Source: Hirudinaria manillensis (Eukaryota; Annelida; Clitellata; Hirudinida; Hirudinidae). From it: a DNA stretch of 64,000 nucleotides. A program made the translations under genes and the position numbers. Below the pieces are notes generated by a model. That model did not search any database, had not been told where the DNA came from, and saw only the letters and a list, made by a program, of their open reading frames with translations. The stretch lies in the NCBI GenBank assembly GCA_034509925.1, contig CM067529.1, positions 11,320,001-11,384,000 on the forward strand, given 5' to 3'. Shown in pieces: positions 47,492 through 57,886 of the stretch. Positions within the stretch are counted from its first letter, which is position 1. Each line of letters opens with the position of its first letter.

Positions 47492-50286
47492 ATGTTTGTC
47501 GGTGTCAGAACGTACATCATTCTAGTGATTTCATGCTTCGATATATCGCTTCAAATGAAATTCTATTTCATGGGGGAAAATGGCCGAACGATGGAAGAAC
47601 GTCATTCGTCATCGTTTGAAGGCAAACACGTTGACAGAGTCGTAATCGACTTGGAAAGCCTGCACAAAATAAGGGGAATAGAGGTTGAAGGTGAGAATTC
47701 CAATGAGCTATTTAATCGATCAACCATCTATAACTTCCCTACGCTAGGGTGCTTCCTTATGGGGGTACAGGTATTGCAGGATCGCTAACCATTGAGCCAA
47801 CCAGTCCGTGTAATATTTAAATTGGATTTAAAATGAAAAGAAATCAATTAAACACTAAATTGTTATTGTTCCACATTGTTAACAAGTTATTGGCGAGGAA
47901 GCCGTGAAGCCGAACGTTTATGTTCGCCATTATGATGGAAAAAAGGTATTGAAACACGAATGCATTTCCGGTGAAAAATCGTTCTTTCAATGCCAAGTGG
48001 TCGGTAGGTTTGTGGTCATCGAAAGTAAAGCCGTGATGAAGAAAGTGTTGCCATTGGCAACGAGTGAGTCGATTGGCAAAACATTACGCTTCATGAAAAG
48101 TGCATTTCGATTAAAATTGCAGCTTAAATAATGACGACAAAATCTTCTGATGTTTTTTTTAAAGATTAAACGCAACAAATTATTTAATATTTAACATTTT
48201 ATTTAATGACCAAAATAACGTCTGAGCGTGTCTGTATTTCTAATTTACCTCATTTGTATTAGACACCTTCCTGGATGGATACGTCGGTTGTTTCAAAAAT
48301 CTCAACGCATCCATGACTTACTCCTTTGCATTCCTTGGAAGTTGCCAGAGCGAATGTAAAACACCATTCTACGGCATGAATTCTGTAGGAAGTTATTCTA
48401 AACATGTTAATTTATAAATAAATAATTATGGATAATTATCACTTACATATTACAATTTGTAATATGGCTTAGTAATTTTATGATTGTTTAATGTCTTTCT
48501 CCAAGAGAAGACAGAGAATGTTAATGAAGGTCTTGTTATATTTATTGATTTCTTTAGCCACAGAAACGCAAATGCATTTGTGCCAATAGTGTCGATGAGC
48601 TGCATCAGGTCGACTTGAATTTATGTAATAAAATCACGAAAAGTTTTCAACTTCTCGGAAGTGGTAAATATTTTGCCGTCTACAGGAAAGGTACGAAATG
48701 AAAACGTGTGGTATTTGGATAAAAAAGGCACTTAAAATATTGGAGGAATTGAATTTATATATATATTAATGATTTAATTTGCAATCGAATATCAAATAAT
48801 CTCAGATTAGTATTTTAAATAGTTGCTTATTGTAAGCTTTTACAGTGACTTGGATCAAAATTCACTGTAAACTGCCCTTGTAAGCGTTCATTAACAATGC
48901 ATGTAGGTGAATAGCAATTTATTTGTATTTAAACCGTAATTTTACCTTAAAGTCAGTAATTTTCTGAATTCTTCAGCTCAATAATGCTTTTGAACATTTT
49001 TTTTTAAAATCGCGACCTATTATTTATTTATTTATTTATTTTCATATTATTTATTTACAAGTATTTTTTGAATATGGCCGTCCGTCTTGGGAGTGTATCT
49101 TTGACCTCAAGAATTGTCCAGTATGTAAGATTTGGAGAAAGGGTATTTATTGCGAGATACACGGTAGGTATTTAGTATCTTGTAACATTCAATTGAACAT
49201 ATTTATTAATATTACTAACACTTCAATGAAAGATTACTAAAATCATTTATTTATAATTTTACTGTAAACTTGGTATGGTCTTGTCGTCAAAATGTTGGGT
49301 AATTTATTGACTTGGATGCTAATATTTATGGCTATTCCTCTAAAACTCGTTCATACGAAATTCGCCTAAAATGCACCTTGACATTTCTCACATTAGAAAA
49401 TTTCAATTAATGATTATTCTCCAAAAATTAGAAAAAAAAACAATATACATTTAATGTTTTAATATTGATATAAATTATTAACACGACAAAAGATTGTTCT
49501 CTTAATAACGGAGATTGTGAATATTCAAAATGTCAAAGCATATCTCTCTGGAAATTCGGTAATTTTACGAATTGCTTGTGTGCAAATGGATTCCAAATCA
49601 AGCAATATTATGTGCTCAACTGCGAAGGTGAGGATTTCTGGTTTTAATCAACGTTGTTCACGTCTCAAGCAAAAGTTGGTTAATTGATAGTGCCATTCTG
49701 TCCAAAATTATCGATTCCAAGTTTCTAGTCAGGTTGTAATGATTAGCAGTTACTGAATAGGCAAGATAACGGATATTTATCAATAAGGATAAGGAGGGGA
49801 TATAAGACGTGATCACGTATTGGATACCCTTGCAACTCAAGAATATTTTAAATGCTGTTATTGAAAATAGTTGTTATAGAATGTATTGGTTATGGCCAGT
49901 CCAGGTTAGAACAATACTTAGGTTTTGAAATTAATATTAAAATTACGCTACAGATATTGACGAATGCGCCTATAAATCCAACTTGTGTGATGAAAGAACC
50001 ACCGTCTGTAGAAATACTATAGGTTCCTATGTTTGCGATTGTGCGTCTGGGTTTAAGAGAGTCGATGAGTTTCGATGTGAAGGTCTGTTTTATAGACCAA
50101 ATTAAAACGAAATAATGTTTAAAAAAAAATTTCTATTTTGAATAAGAAATTGAACAAGCAAAAAAAGCCGGTAATAAAGAGGAATCCAAGCTGAAATTTG
50201 GATTAATTTTGGTGTCCCTCACTCTTGGCTCTACGGTGACGGCTGTGCTTTGCCTTTTCCTCATTCATTTGATGCTTCCCAGTTGA
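47492..50286 (+). CDS. Type I membrane protein: lectin-like, WSC, EGF, EGF-Ca, TM
   Basis: Exons 47492-47690, 47887-48063, 48263-48384, 48558-48690, 49062-49163, 49493-49627, 49954-50082 and 50147-50286 join in phase to 378 aa. The N-terminal hydrophobic stretch ([17 protein letters not shown]) looks like a signal peptide. Residues about 45-125 resemble the second half of an F5/8-type C or F-type lectin fold ([20 protein letters not shown] ... [15 protein letters not shown]). A WSC domain follows (GYVGCFKN ... CQSEC ... KCICAN ... GKYFAVYRK), then a Cys-rich linker, an EGF-like module and a Ca-binding EGF ([12 protein letters not shown] ... [13 protein letters not shown]). A transmembrane helix ([20 protein letters not shown] then FLIHLM) ends the protein with a three-residue tail. 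WSC domains bind glycans, so a carbohydrate-recognition receptor is plausible but inferred. Exon 2 has two donors (48004 and 48064); I chose the consensus GTGAGT. Confidence 0.82.
48077..48176 (-). repeat. Right arm of a diverged inverted repeat
   Basis: Reverse-complement partner of 47301-47398. It starts 13 bases after the exon 2 donor of the membrane-protein gene, so it is intronic. Confidence 0.75.
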
Positions 50287-50441
50287 AAATTACTTTAAGA
50301 AACAAAATTAAACGAAAAGAAGCAGAGATGGACATTTCTTTTAGCAATGAACGACAATTTTTATCAGCATTTGAAAATCTTAAGTCTGTTCTTTTGAGTC
50401 TTAATAAAAGTGACAAGATCCAAGATCTGAATTTTGTTTAA
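50287..50441 (+). other. Possible alternative cytoplasmic-tail exon
   Basis: Just past the TM exon, the sequence after CCCAG (from 50283) is open in another frame: [20 protein letters not shown] onwards for 53 residues, to a stop at 50441. It is a typical basic juxtamembrane start plus a tail. The pyrimidine-rich TM-coding DNA (CTTTGCCTTTTCCTCATTCA) and CCCAG would serve as the acceptor. It may be an alternative splice form or the true frame disturbed by an indel. Confidence 0.35.
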
Positions 50442-50969
50442 TCAAACGTATCATTGCTGGATATTTAAAACTCATAATATTTAGTAGTTTCTCTGTATTT
50501 ATGTAATCTGAAGTTAAACCATTTTCGTTTAGAAAACTATAATAATAATACTAATAAAAAAAATAATAATAGTATAAAATCAATTTAAAGGCAAAGAAGA
50601 ACATAAATAGTTATATGGGTGGACGCAGGCAAAATGTGACATATTTATAAATATCTTGATGTAATTAAATACAGGCAATGATTATTGGTAAATTATGTTG
50701 GGGGATAAAACAATTAATTAAATAATTTGATCCTCTGCTTCGGTTACTTGGAAATTAATGTCATTCACAGGATTCTTATGTGATAACGCTGCCATAAACA
50801 GATTTGATTTCGAAGCTAGTAACGTATTATCGCATTATTTTAGAAATCAATTAGTATTTTGGGAATTACTTTAAATAGAGATTTAAATCGGTGTTTATTC
50901 CCGATAAAAAAAAACTCACGAAATTCAAGGAAGTTGTATCCTAAAATTGTTGGAACGCGACGTCCGCAC

Positions 50970-51041
50970 GGGGATGTAGCTCAGTGGTAGAGCGCTCGCT
51001 TCGCATGTGAGAGGCCACGGGTTCAAACCCCGTCATCTCCA
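50970..51041 (+). tRNA. tRNA-Ala (anticodon CGC), third copy
   Basis: 72 nt including discriminator A, same stems as the pair at 39 kb. It differs in the T loop (TTCAAAC for TTCAATC). Anticodon CGC is at 51002-51004. The 5' flank CGACGTCCG and the 3' flank CACGTTTTT resemble those of the copy at 38931. Confidence 0.97.
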
Positions 51042-51455
51042 CGTTTTTAAACGCTCTAAGGTCATCGACAGAGCCGAAAGGTTACCTCCGACCCAGACTA
51101 TGTACTCCAGCAACCACGACGATTCTTTTAAGCTTCAACCTTTCGAGATTCGAAATTCGTTTTCAATTCTATTTATTATCATAATTAATAATAATAATAT
51201 TATTATTCAATTCTTATTATTCGTCTGCGATTCTATTTAAGCTTCAACCTTTCAAGATTCGAAATTCGTTTTCAATTTGTGATTATTCAAACATTACAAC
51301 CTCTCAACTCAAACCTGAAACCTCTTCATTTTATTATCTTTGCACTTAGTAACAAATGATTACAATTATATTTGTCGTAGAAAGACATGGTACATACTGA
51401 AAAGATTTCATAAATGTGAATATTTAAAACATCAAAAATCAAAATTTCATTGAGT

Positions 51456-53276
51456 TTATTCCAAAATATTGTAAGAATAAAATTGATCAAGAATGTCCAG
51501 AAAATCTTGAGGAACGATGTTGATGTAAGATTCACAACCTGATATAGAAGGTATGGCATGGTATCTGTGCCCCAGTACGTGAGATACAAACTGAAAACAC
51601 ATGTTGACGTGGGGCGGATTGCATACCCCCTCCAAGACCAAAATGCTGGGTTCGGAAAATAGCACGTTAGAGAGTCCGGCTCCGTGTGGCGCCACCACGA
51701 TCCGGGCAGAGTTAAAGAGGGCCATGGTTTCCACCAATCCTGGGATGGCATTGTCAGAGAAAATGTGTAAAATAAGTCCATGTTTCTGAGTGAAATTCTT
51801 CAGCAGGACTTCCATCTCTCGATCGTGTAGGAAGCGACGTGTTCCTGACCTCCGTATCATAACCAGCTTGTTTCGTGGGTTTCTTAAAGATTCCTTTGAG
51901 TTATTCTTGTCAGATAAGTTCATACCCTTCAAAGAATTTCTGAATTGGTGTGAAAGCAGCTGGAGACTTTGCACATGGGGAAACCCACAGGGCGTGCCCT
52001 GGGGCAAGTATATGATTTTAGCCCTGATTATGCCTCTGACGATGCGTTCCGGATTCAGATCGAGCAACTTCATCATCTCGTAGGTCATACCCCTGTCACC
52101 AGGTGCATGGATTTTGATGCTTGGGTTACTCTTCAAAAAGGATATGTAGGGTGCAATTCTAGGCATGACCTCAATCAACCTATGAAAAAAGGACTCACCC
52201 CAAAACTGAGTCACCACAAACACCTCCTTGTATATAGGAGATTCAGGATACTCTCTAGGAATTGTTGGAATGCTGTCATGGCTGCACGTAAAAGGCACTA
52301 TTTTGAGGTTTCCTGAAATAACATCCCCAACTATATTCACAATACCATCTTGGACAATTGTCAGATACAAAGGTATGGTTGGATACCTCAAATAGAAGCT
52401 GCTGGGGTATTGCAGACCATCTTCCGGCCAGTAGTGGAGTTGGTTGATTGGTTTAGAGTAAAAGTACATGGGCTCTAAATTCTTTGGATACATGGAGGAT
52501 TTCAAATTTTCCTCACAGCTCCTGTTGTAAACTGCATCAAAGTGGCCCTTAGTGAATCTAGGTGTTTTGATCCAATCACAGAGAGGCTCAGAAGCTGTCC
52601 ATTGGTAGTAATTTTCAACTATGACATTGGCACGGTTTCTTTCTGACTTTTTCCATGGAAGTAACACGAACCTGAGAGTTTCTTCGGAGACTAGTTTCCC
52701 CAGAAAATCATCATCTCGACCCCAGAGAACTTTGAGCTTGCTTGGTTCTTCAACATCTTTCCATGGCTGTAATCCCCTCTGTGAGAGTATTTTCTGTCTT
52801 TCTTTGTTGATGGTCTCGCAAAATTTAGCGATTCGTTCGAGAAAAGAAGTGTTGTGAGGAGTATCGACAATACAGCAGTTGGTCCTATTCCTGAGCAGTC
52901 GGAGACTGGATGTAAGTGACTGAAATTTTCTCCAATCTACTCTTGCTAGTTCTGATGGAATGCTTGTGAATGAAGTTATATTTGGTTCTGGCAAACTGAT
53001 ATGATTGGAATGACTTGAAAGTGTGTTGGTGTTGATAGCTCGACTTGATAAGGTTCTTGTTGTAATAAATGCATCGAGATCAAATTTACTTGATTTGTTT
53101 TCTTCAACCTGAGTCACTAAGTCAGGTCCAATTGAAGTTGAATTATCAATAAAATAAGACAAGTAATCTGTGTCAAAATCCACATTTTGAGATTCGTTAT
53201 TTGTAAATATCCAGTAAAATTTTGTCAAGATGATACTGAAAAGAACAAGTGCAGCAATAGAGAACTGCCTTTTCAT
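51456..53276 (-). CDS. GT61-family-like glycosyltransferase, intronless
   Basis: One uninterrupted frame of 606 aa. A short cytoplasmic tail (MKRQ) and a signal anchor (about 6-24, SIAALVLFSIILTKFYWIF) suggest a type II Golgi/ER protein. The C-terminal half carries GT61 (DUF563) hallmarks: a FFHRLIEVMPRIAPYISFL segment, KLVMIRRSGTRRF, and the APHGAGLSNVLFSEPSILVL motif with LEGVCNPPHVNMC after it. Family members include POMGNT2, EOGT and plant xylosyltransferases; they transfer GlcNAc or xylose to proteins or polysaccharides. The donor and acceptor are not predictable here. Several N-glycosylation sequons (NNES, NDST-like, NKSS) lie in the stem. The lack of introns contrasts with its neighbours. 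The ATG has no competitor upstream in frame. Confidence 0.85.
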   Translation of the reverse strand: MKRQFSIAALVLFSIILTKFYWIFTNNESQNVDFDTDYLSYFIDNSTSIGPDLVTQVEENKSSKFDLDAFITTRTLSSRAINTNTLSSHSNHISLPEPNITSFTSIPSELARVDWRKFQSLTSSLRLLRNRTNCCIVDTPHNTSFLERIAKFCETINKERQKILSQRGLQPWKDVEEPSKLKVLWGRDDDFLGKLVSEETLRFVLLPWKKSERNRANVIVENYYQWTASEPLCDWIKTPRFTKGHFDAVYNRSCEENLKSSMYPKNLEPMYFYSKPINQLHYWPEDGLQYPSSFYLRYPTIPLYLTIVQDGIVNIVGDVISGNLKIVPFTCSHDSIPTIPREYPESPIYKEVFVVTQFWGESFFHRLIEVMPRIAPYISFLKSNPSIKIHAPGDRGMTYEMMKLLDLNPERIVRGIIRAKIIYLPQGTPCGFPHVQSLQLLSHQFRNSLKGMNLSDKNNSKESLRNPRNKLVMIRRSGTRRFLHDREMEVLLKNFTQKHGLILHIFSDNAIPGLVETMALFNSARIVVAPHGAGLSNVLFSEPSILVLEGVCNPPHVNMCFQFVSHVLGHRYHAIPSISGCESYINIVPQDFLDILDQFYSYNILE

Positions 53277-53813
53277 AACATGAATTCTGAAGCTGAATCC
53301 AATTTAAATTCAAAATTTATTGAGAGAAGTCACCATTTAGACCGTCAAATAAGATTTTACAACAAAAATAATTCTGGTACAATTCAGCTAATTAAGCACA
53401 ACTTCAGCTAACCATAAATTCAAGTTACAAAACGACTTCGAACGCACAAACCGAGCCTTACCTTACTATACCTTATTCTGTAGCTATACCTTTGCTAAAA
53501 GTTAACCCCGAAGAATTATTTTACTAACAAAATTAACATCAAAAATATATATAGTTGATTTTTTTTTAGATTTAAAATACAAATCGTTTTAAACGTTTAT
53601 CTTTTCATTGAGAGACAACTAAACGATTTCCTAATATTACATTTAAGTAATAACAATCGTGAGAAACATCTCAGGAATTATTTTTTTTTAAATTATAAAT
53701 CTTCTAACATTCTCTAATCATTAATACCAAACCTTTTCCCTATAACCTTTAAACGACCTCGATATAAACCTTGGTCAGCGCTCAAAGTTTTCAAACGAGC
53801 AACGGTTGCAAAT
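53277..53813. promoter_or_regulatory. Divergent spacer between GT61 and MIF genes
   Basis: About 540 bases separate the two start codons, which point away from each other. The DNA is AT-rich, with no repeat longer than homopolymers and no coding signal. A shared or bidirectional promoter is inferred from position only. Confidence 0.35.
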
Positions 53814-54720
53814 ATGCCTCTCTGTGAAGTTTCCACCAATCTCACCAAAGATAAGATTCCTAAGGACTTCAATATTAAATTGGCAAAGGCTCTCTCAGAA
53901 ATTTTAAACAAACCTATAGAGGTAATTTTTTTTCTGAAATCTGATTTGTTATTTGTTGAGGGAGTTTAAGTCAGTCAGTGGCAATTGAAATCTGGTCCTT
54001 AACCTCTTAATAATCAGTCTACAATTTTCTTACAAGAATTAAGCCATTATAAAGGCCAGATAATTGTTAATGGACATTTTCAAGTTGGATAGAATATTAT
54101 CATCCCATGTTGTAGAGAATCTCTGTGGCTGTTCATCCTGATGTGACATGCTCAAGAGGTGGCACAGAGGAGCCAAATGCACTCATCCATATTTGGTCAA
54201 TTAGTGTTTTCAGCAATGAAAATAACCCCACCTTTGGAGAAAAGCTGTTCAAATTCTTTGGTGATGAACTGCCTGCAGTACCTAAGAAAAGGTTGGTGTG
54301 ATAAGATATGATGTGATATGATATGATACTAAACATAGTACTCACACACTAAGTTTGTATGCATGTGAGCTTGTGTATGTCACTGATAAGCTAAAAATTT
54401 ATTTTAATGACCATAGAAATTTCAAAGCACCTTTAATGAAGCAATGTTTGCAGTGTTAGTAATCATTTGATTGCTAAAAAAAGAGAGATATTAGTGGTTT
54501 TAATCCTTCTTGCTTGTAATTGGCTATTTAACTATAATTACTTAGGTTGACATACGTATGTGGAGTATGCATTATAAATATTAATAGCAATATTAACTGC
54601 GAGTCAATTATTCTTGTAATTAACATTATCTAAATTTTGAAATATCTTCAAAGTTTTTGTTTAAGGTTGGTGTTTTGCTTCCATCCCATTGAATCTCATG
54701 AAGTCCTCATCAGCAACTGA
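53814..54720 (+). CDS. MIF / D-dopachrome tautomerase family protein
   Basis: Exons 53814-53921, 54116-54291 and 54666-54720 join in phase to 112 aa, the normal family length (about 115). After Met removal, Pro2 would be the catalytic N-terminal proline. Hallmarks are MPLCEVSTNL, KALSEILNKP, ISVAVHPDV, GGTEEPNALIHIWSI, the FGEKLFKFFGDELPAV helix and FCFHPIESHEV. The MIF CALC motif is absent (NALI at that place), as in D-DT-like members. MIF-family proteins are trimeric keto-enol tautomerases and secreted-by-unconventional-route cytokines. Three exons is also the vertebrate arrangement. The second intron is flanked by an 11-bp direct repeat. An AATAAA sits at 54726-54731, right after the stop. 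Confidence 0.93.
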
Positions 54721-54725
54721 AGACA

Positions 54726-54731
54726 AATAAA
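54726..54731 (+). promoter_or_regulatory. Poly(A) signal AATAAA of the MIF-family gene
   Basis: A canonical hexamer five bases past the TGA. A very short 3' UTR is implied if it is used; downstream AT-rich DNA offers other candidates. Confidence 0.45.
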
Positions 54732-55651
54732 ACCATTATCTTCATACATTTTTGCTACGTCTAGATCCTCATGGAATTTTTAAAATATCAAGGACGTTTG
54801 TAAAAAGTTAATTTAATTGAATAAATAATGATTAATTAATTGTAAGCAGTTGGGTTGCTGATTAATTGCCTTAGCGGGTTTATCAAAATGGAAAACTGAA
54901 TTATAATTGTCGTGAGTGTTCTAAAAAAACGTCATTTTTTGAATTCCCAAGGTCGGTAAAAAATGGGGACTTTTAATGTAGGTGGTGGCGAATCAGGGCT
55001 AATAAGCGGGCTTTGAACGTGTCAAAGTTGTGAAGACAATTTCTTTTTACTTAAAAAATTATAATTTCAAAAATTAAAAACTGACACGCTTTCAAATAGG
55101 ATGTTAATTGTATCCATAAGTTGTTTACATTATTATTTATGTTTATGCAGTCTAACGTAGCGTCCGACCAAACTGATTGAAAACGCTTTGCTATTGACAA
55201 TTTGCTATTGATTAAGCGAATACTTAAATCCGGCAAGGAAATACCTCATTGATAAACTGGTAAGTAATGCGCTGGAAGTCATAAAGTTATATTTCTTAAA
55301 TAGGTGCTATCATATAGGTTAGTAATTGACCAGGAGTCTGCTGATTTTCCTGCCTTGTTTTTAATTGTCATTTTTTAATTTCAAAATTAATTAAATAAAA
55401 CAGTTTGGAATGTGGTATTTAGACTTATAATTTCAGTCCAGTTATTTGTATTGTAGCCAAGGAGCCAACTCAAGCTTGCTGTAAATTGCACTAATGCTAC
55501 CATTGACAATACATTCAAATGAAAAACAATCAGGAAATTAAGGCCTGCTAAGAAAATAGACCAAAATCAATTTAATATGAAACCCTAACCTAAACTTTAA
55601 TATACCTTAATTCATTGATTAGAGTAATCTTCATCATTCCAAGACAAGGCC
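54732..55651. other. Intergenic spacer
   Basis: AT-rich unique DNA with no coding signal I can support; open frames are under 70 codons. Confidence 0.55.
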
Positions 55652-55843
55652 ATGACTCTCCCAAAGGGTTCCGCGGAACGAGAGATCGTCAACCGCATGT
55701 CTGGCCTCATCCCTCGTTTCCAGGACGTGTTTGACGAAGAGTCCTTCTACATCTTCGTCCTCGCCCTCATCATCGTCTCGGCCGTGGCGGCCCTCGTGGC
55801 TTCGCGGTACATCACCATCAAGGATGCTGGTCACGTCGATTAG
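55652..55843 (+). CDS. Small single-pass membrane protein (63 aa)
   Basis: MTLPKGSAEREIVNRMSGLI starts a 63-residue protein with an amphipathic N-terminus, one hydrophobic helix (about 33-51, FYIFVLALIIVSAVAALVA) and a short tail SRYITIKDAGHVD. Codon use is GC-rich at third positions, like the ZPR1 exons and unlike the surrounding DNA. That supports real coding. The ATG follows a pyrimidine-rich AG (CATTCCAAG), so an upstream non-coding exon is possible. I do not recognise the family; it resembles the class of short tail-anchored or single-span SMIM-type proteins in general form only. Confidence 0.7.
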   Translation: MTLPKGSAEREIVNRMSGLIPRFQDVFDEESFYIFVLALIIVSAVAALVASRYITIKDAGHVD

Positions 55844-57886
55844 CTTTGGTCTGACTCTCTTATAAATGCCCTGATGCTCCCAGAAGGCTCTGGATGGATG
55901 GACTTATGGATGGAAGGGTGGTTGAGTGAGTGGGTGGACGGATGGAAGGGTGAACTGTGTATTTTCTAACCTGAGAATGTGTTAGATCTGTTGTAGGATT
56001 GAGCTGGTCTGTTGTTTTTCATCAATGTCTAGTCTTGTTTTTTAAGATGAAGCTTTGTTCTCAAGTTAAATCTATTTTATTGTTAAATTTATTTTATTTT
56101 CAATTTTGTTTATCTTTTTTTTGTTTTAGTCAATCAAAGGTTGATAACACATGAAGTTCATTTGATATGAGTTAGTTTTGGTGTATTCAATGTTTTAATT
56201 TTAATGTTTTTGTTATGTCGTGTTGTGTTGTTTACATTCCTTTGCAGTGATTTTTTTTACAAAATCCTTCATTTATTCCAATAAGGCATTCCGTAGTAAA
56301 AGAAGCTTCAACTTGCACTCACTGACCCTTTTACTTGCACTAAGTTGAGTGAGGTTATGATGATGATGACACCAAAGAAGCCGTGATGACATAATCATCA
56401 GAGCTTAGAGTGATTAGGTTCAAAACGTATGTCGAGTTATCATTATTGTAAAGTCTGATCAGATTAAGTCAAGGTTAGTTAGTGAAGTGATTTCTTTTTG
56501 AACAAAGTTTATTGGCATGTTTTGATTGCTGGTCCTTGTTGTATTTTTTAAATTGATTTTGCATCGTGGTACTGCAGTTAAGAATCTGAATCCATATAAA
56601 TATTTCATTTGCAGAATGAGTATATTTCTGACTGTGTGCCTGCTATGCTTTCATCTGTAAGCTTTTTAGAAACAACAATAATATTAATATTAAATAAATA
56701 GGTAAGTAGTGTGACTTTGAGGAATTTTGGAGGAACAGAAAGTTCCAAAGAAATGGAAAGTTGTGATCGACTTGTGAGTTGTGTGAGGCCTGATTTGATC
56801 TAACTTTGAATAAATAGTTATAAGTTATAAATGTGAAAAAAAAATTAATCAATTTTAATAATCTGCTTTTTAAAATCTGTTTGCACCATAATTCTAGATC
56901 TAATAAAAACCGGTGCACTGGAGTGTAATAAATGACTGCAAATTAATGTTTTTTTAACCTGTCCCTTGGGCACCAATAAATAAATAACCAAAATTGGCTC
57001 GGCGTAAAATTGTATCGAATACCCCCATAATTGTTAATAACGAAGCTAATATTAGCTAGGGTTAGGGTTAGGTGAGGACGCTCAGATGTTTATAGCAGAG
57101 GAACAACAAATAATAAATATCATATTCTTGAGAAAATGGCGTATTTTTGACATCCCAGTCTCAAGTTTATCCTCTGAGAGGATTCTTCGTTGACAGTCAC
57201 TTGGACTCAGAGGAAGATGGATATTTTATTCACGGGAATAATGAAGAAATTTATAAAATCGATTTTACAAAATTCGACCGAACTTTTGTTTTTGTAAATC
57301 CAATCGATTTTTAACCGAGGTTAATGTTTATTTAAATTTAATTAATGTTTATATTGACGGAGAGGTACATGTACATGTTCATTCAAAAAACTGAGAAAGA
57401 AATGAGTTTTTTAATCAAAGGAACTGATCGGCTGAGATTGATCGAATGTTGAGAAAAATTTACCACAAAGGGATTAATCGATCCTTATTGAGACGATTAT
57501 TTAGTATTATTATCAAATTACACATAAATGATGTGTAGATTGAATTCAGAAACGAAATACTTCGACCTTCGTTATCCTTAAGATATTAATTTATTCACGA
57601 TTCAAACTGGTTCTTATTATTATCATCTTCAATTGATATGCAAATGTATTCCATTGACGACGAGGACCACAGAAAATGTTGCCATGTTACCATTCATGAA
57701 TATTTAAATGAGCTACTGAAATGGTTTCCAACATTTAATTATAAATAAATACATATTAATATTCATACACCTGGAGAATATAAAGTCAACAGTAAACAAA
57801 ACAATCACCATAATTCCTAGACCTTCAACAAATGTTTACGAAATAAATTTCATTATTAATAAGTCAATAAATAAGGAAACAATGAC
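55844..57886. other. Probable 3' UTR and intergenic DNA
   Basis: Downstream of the small membrane protein lies AT-rich DNA, a short GATG-type run (about 55890-55950) and a telomere-like TAGGGTTAGGGTTAGG at 57057-57072. No gene is recognised. Confidence 0.5.

Noticed and set aside
51790..52316. Plus-strand frames inside the GT61 gene
   Set aside because: Antisense shadows of the 606-codon glycosyltransferase frame.
57057..57072. TAGGGTTAGGGTTAGG telomere-like sequence
   Set aside because: Under three units in a gene-containing region; too short to infer an interstitial telomere.
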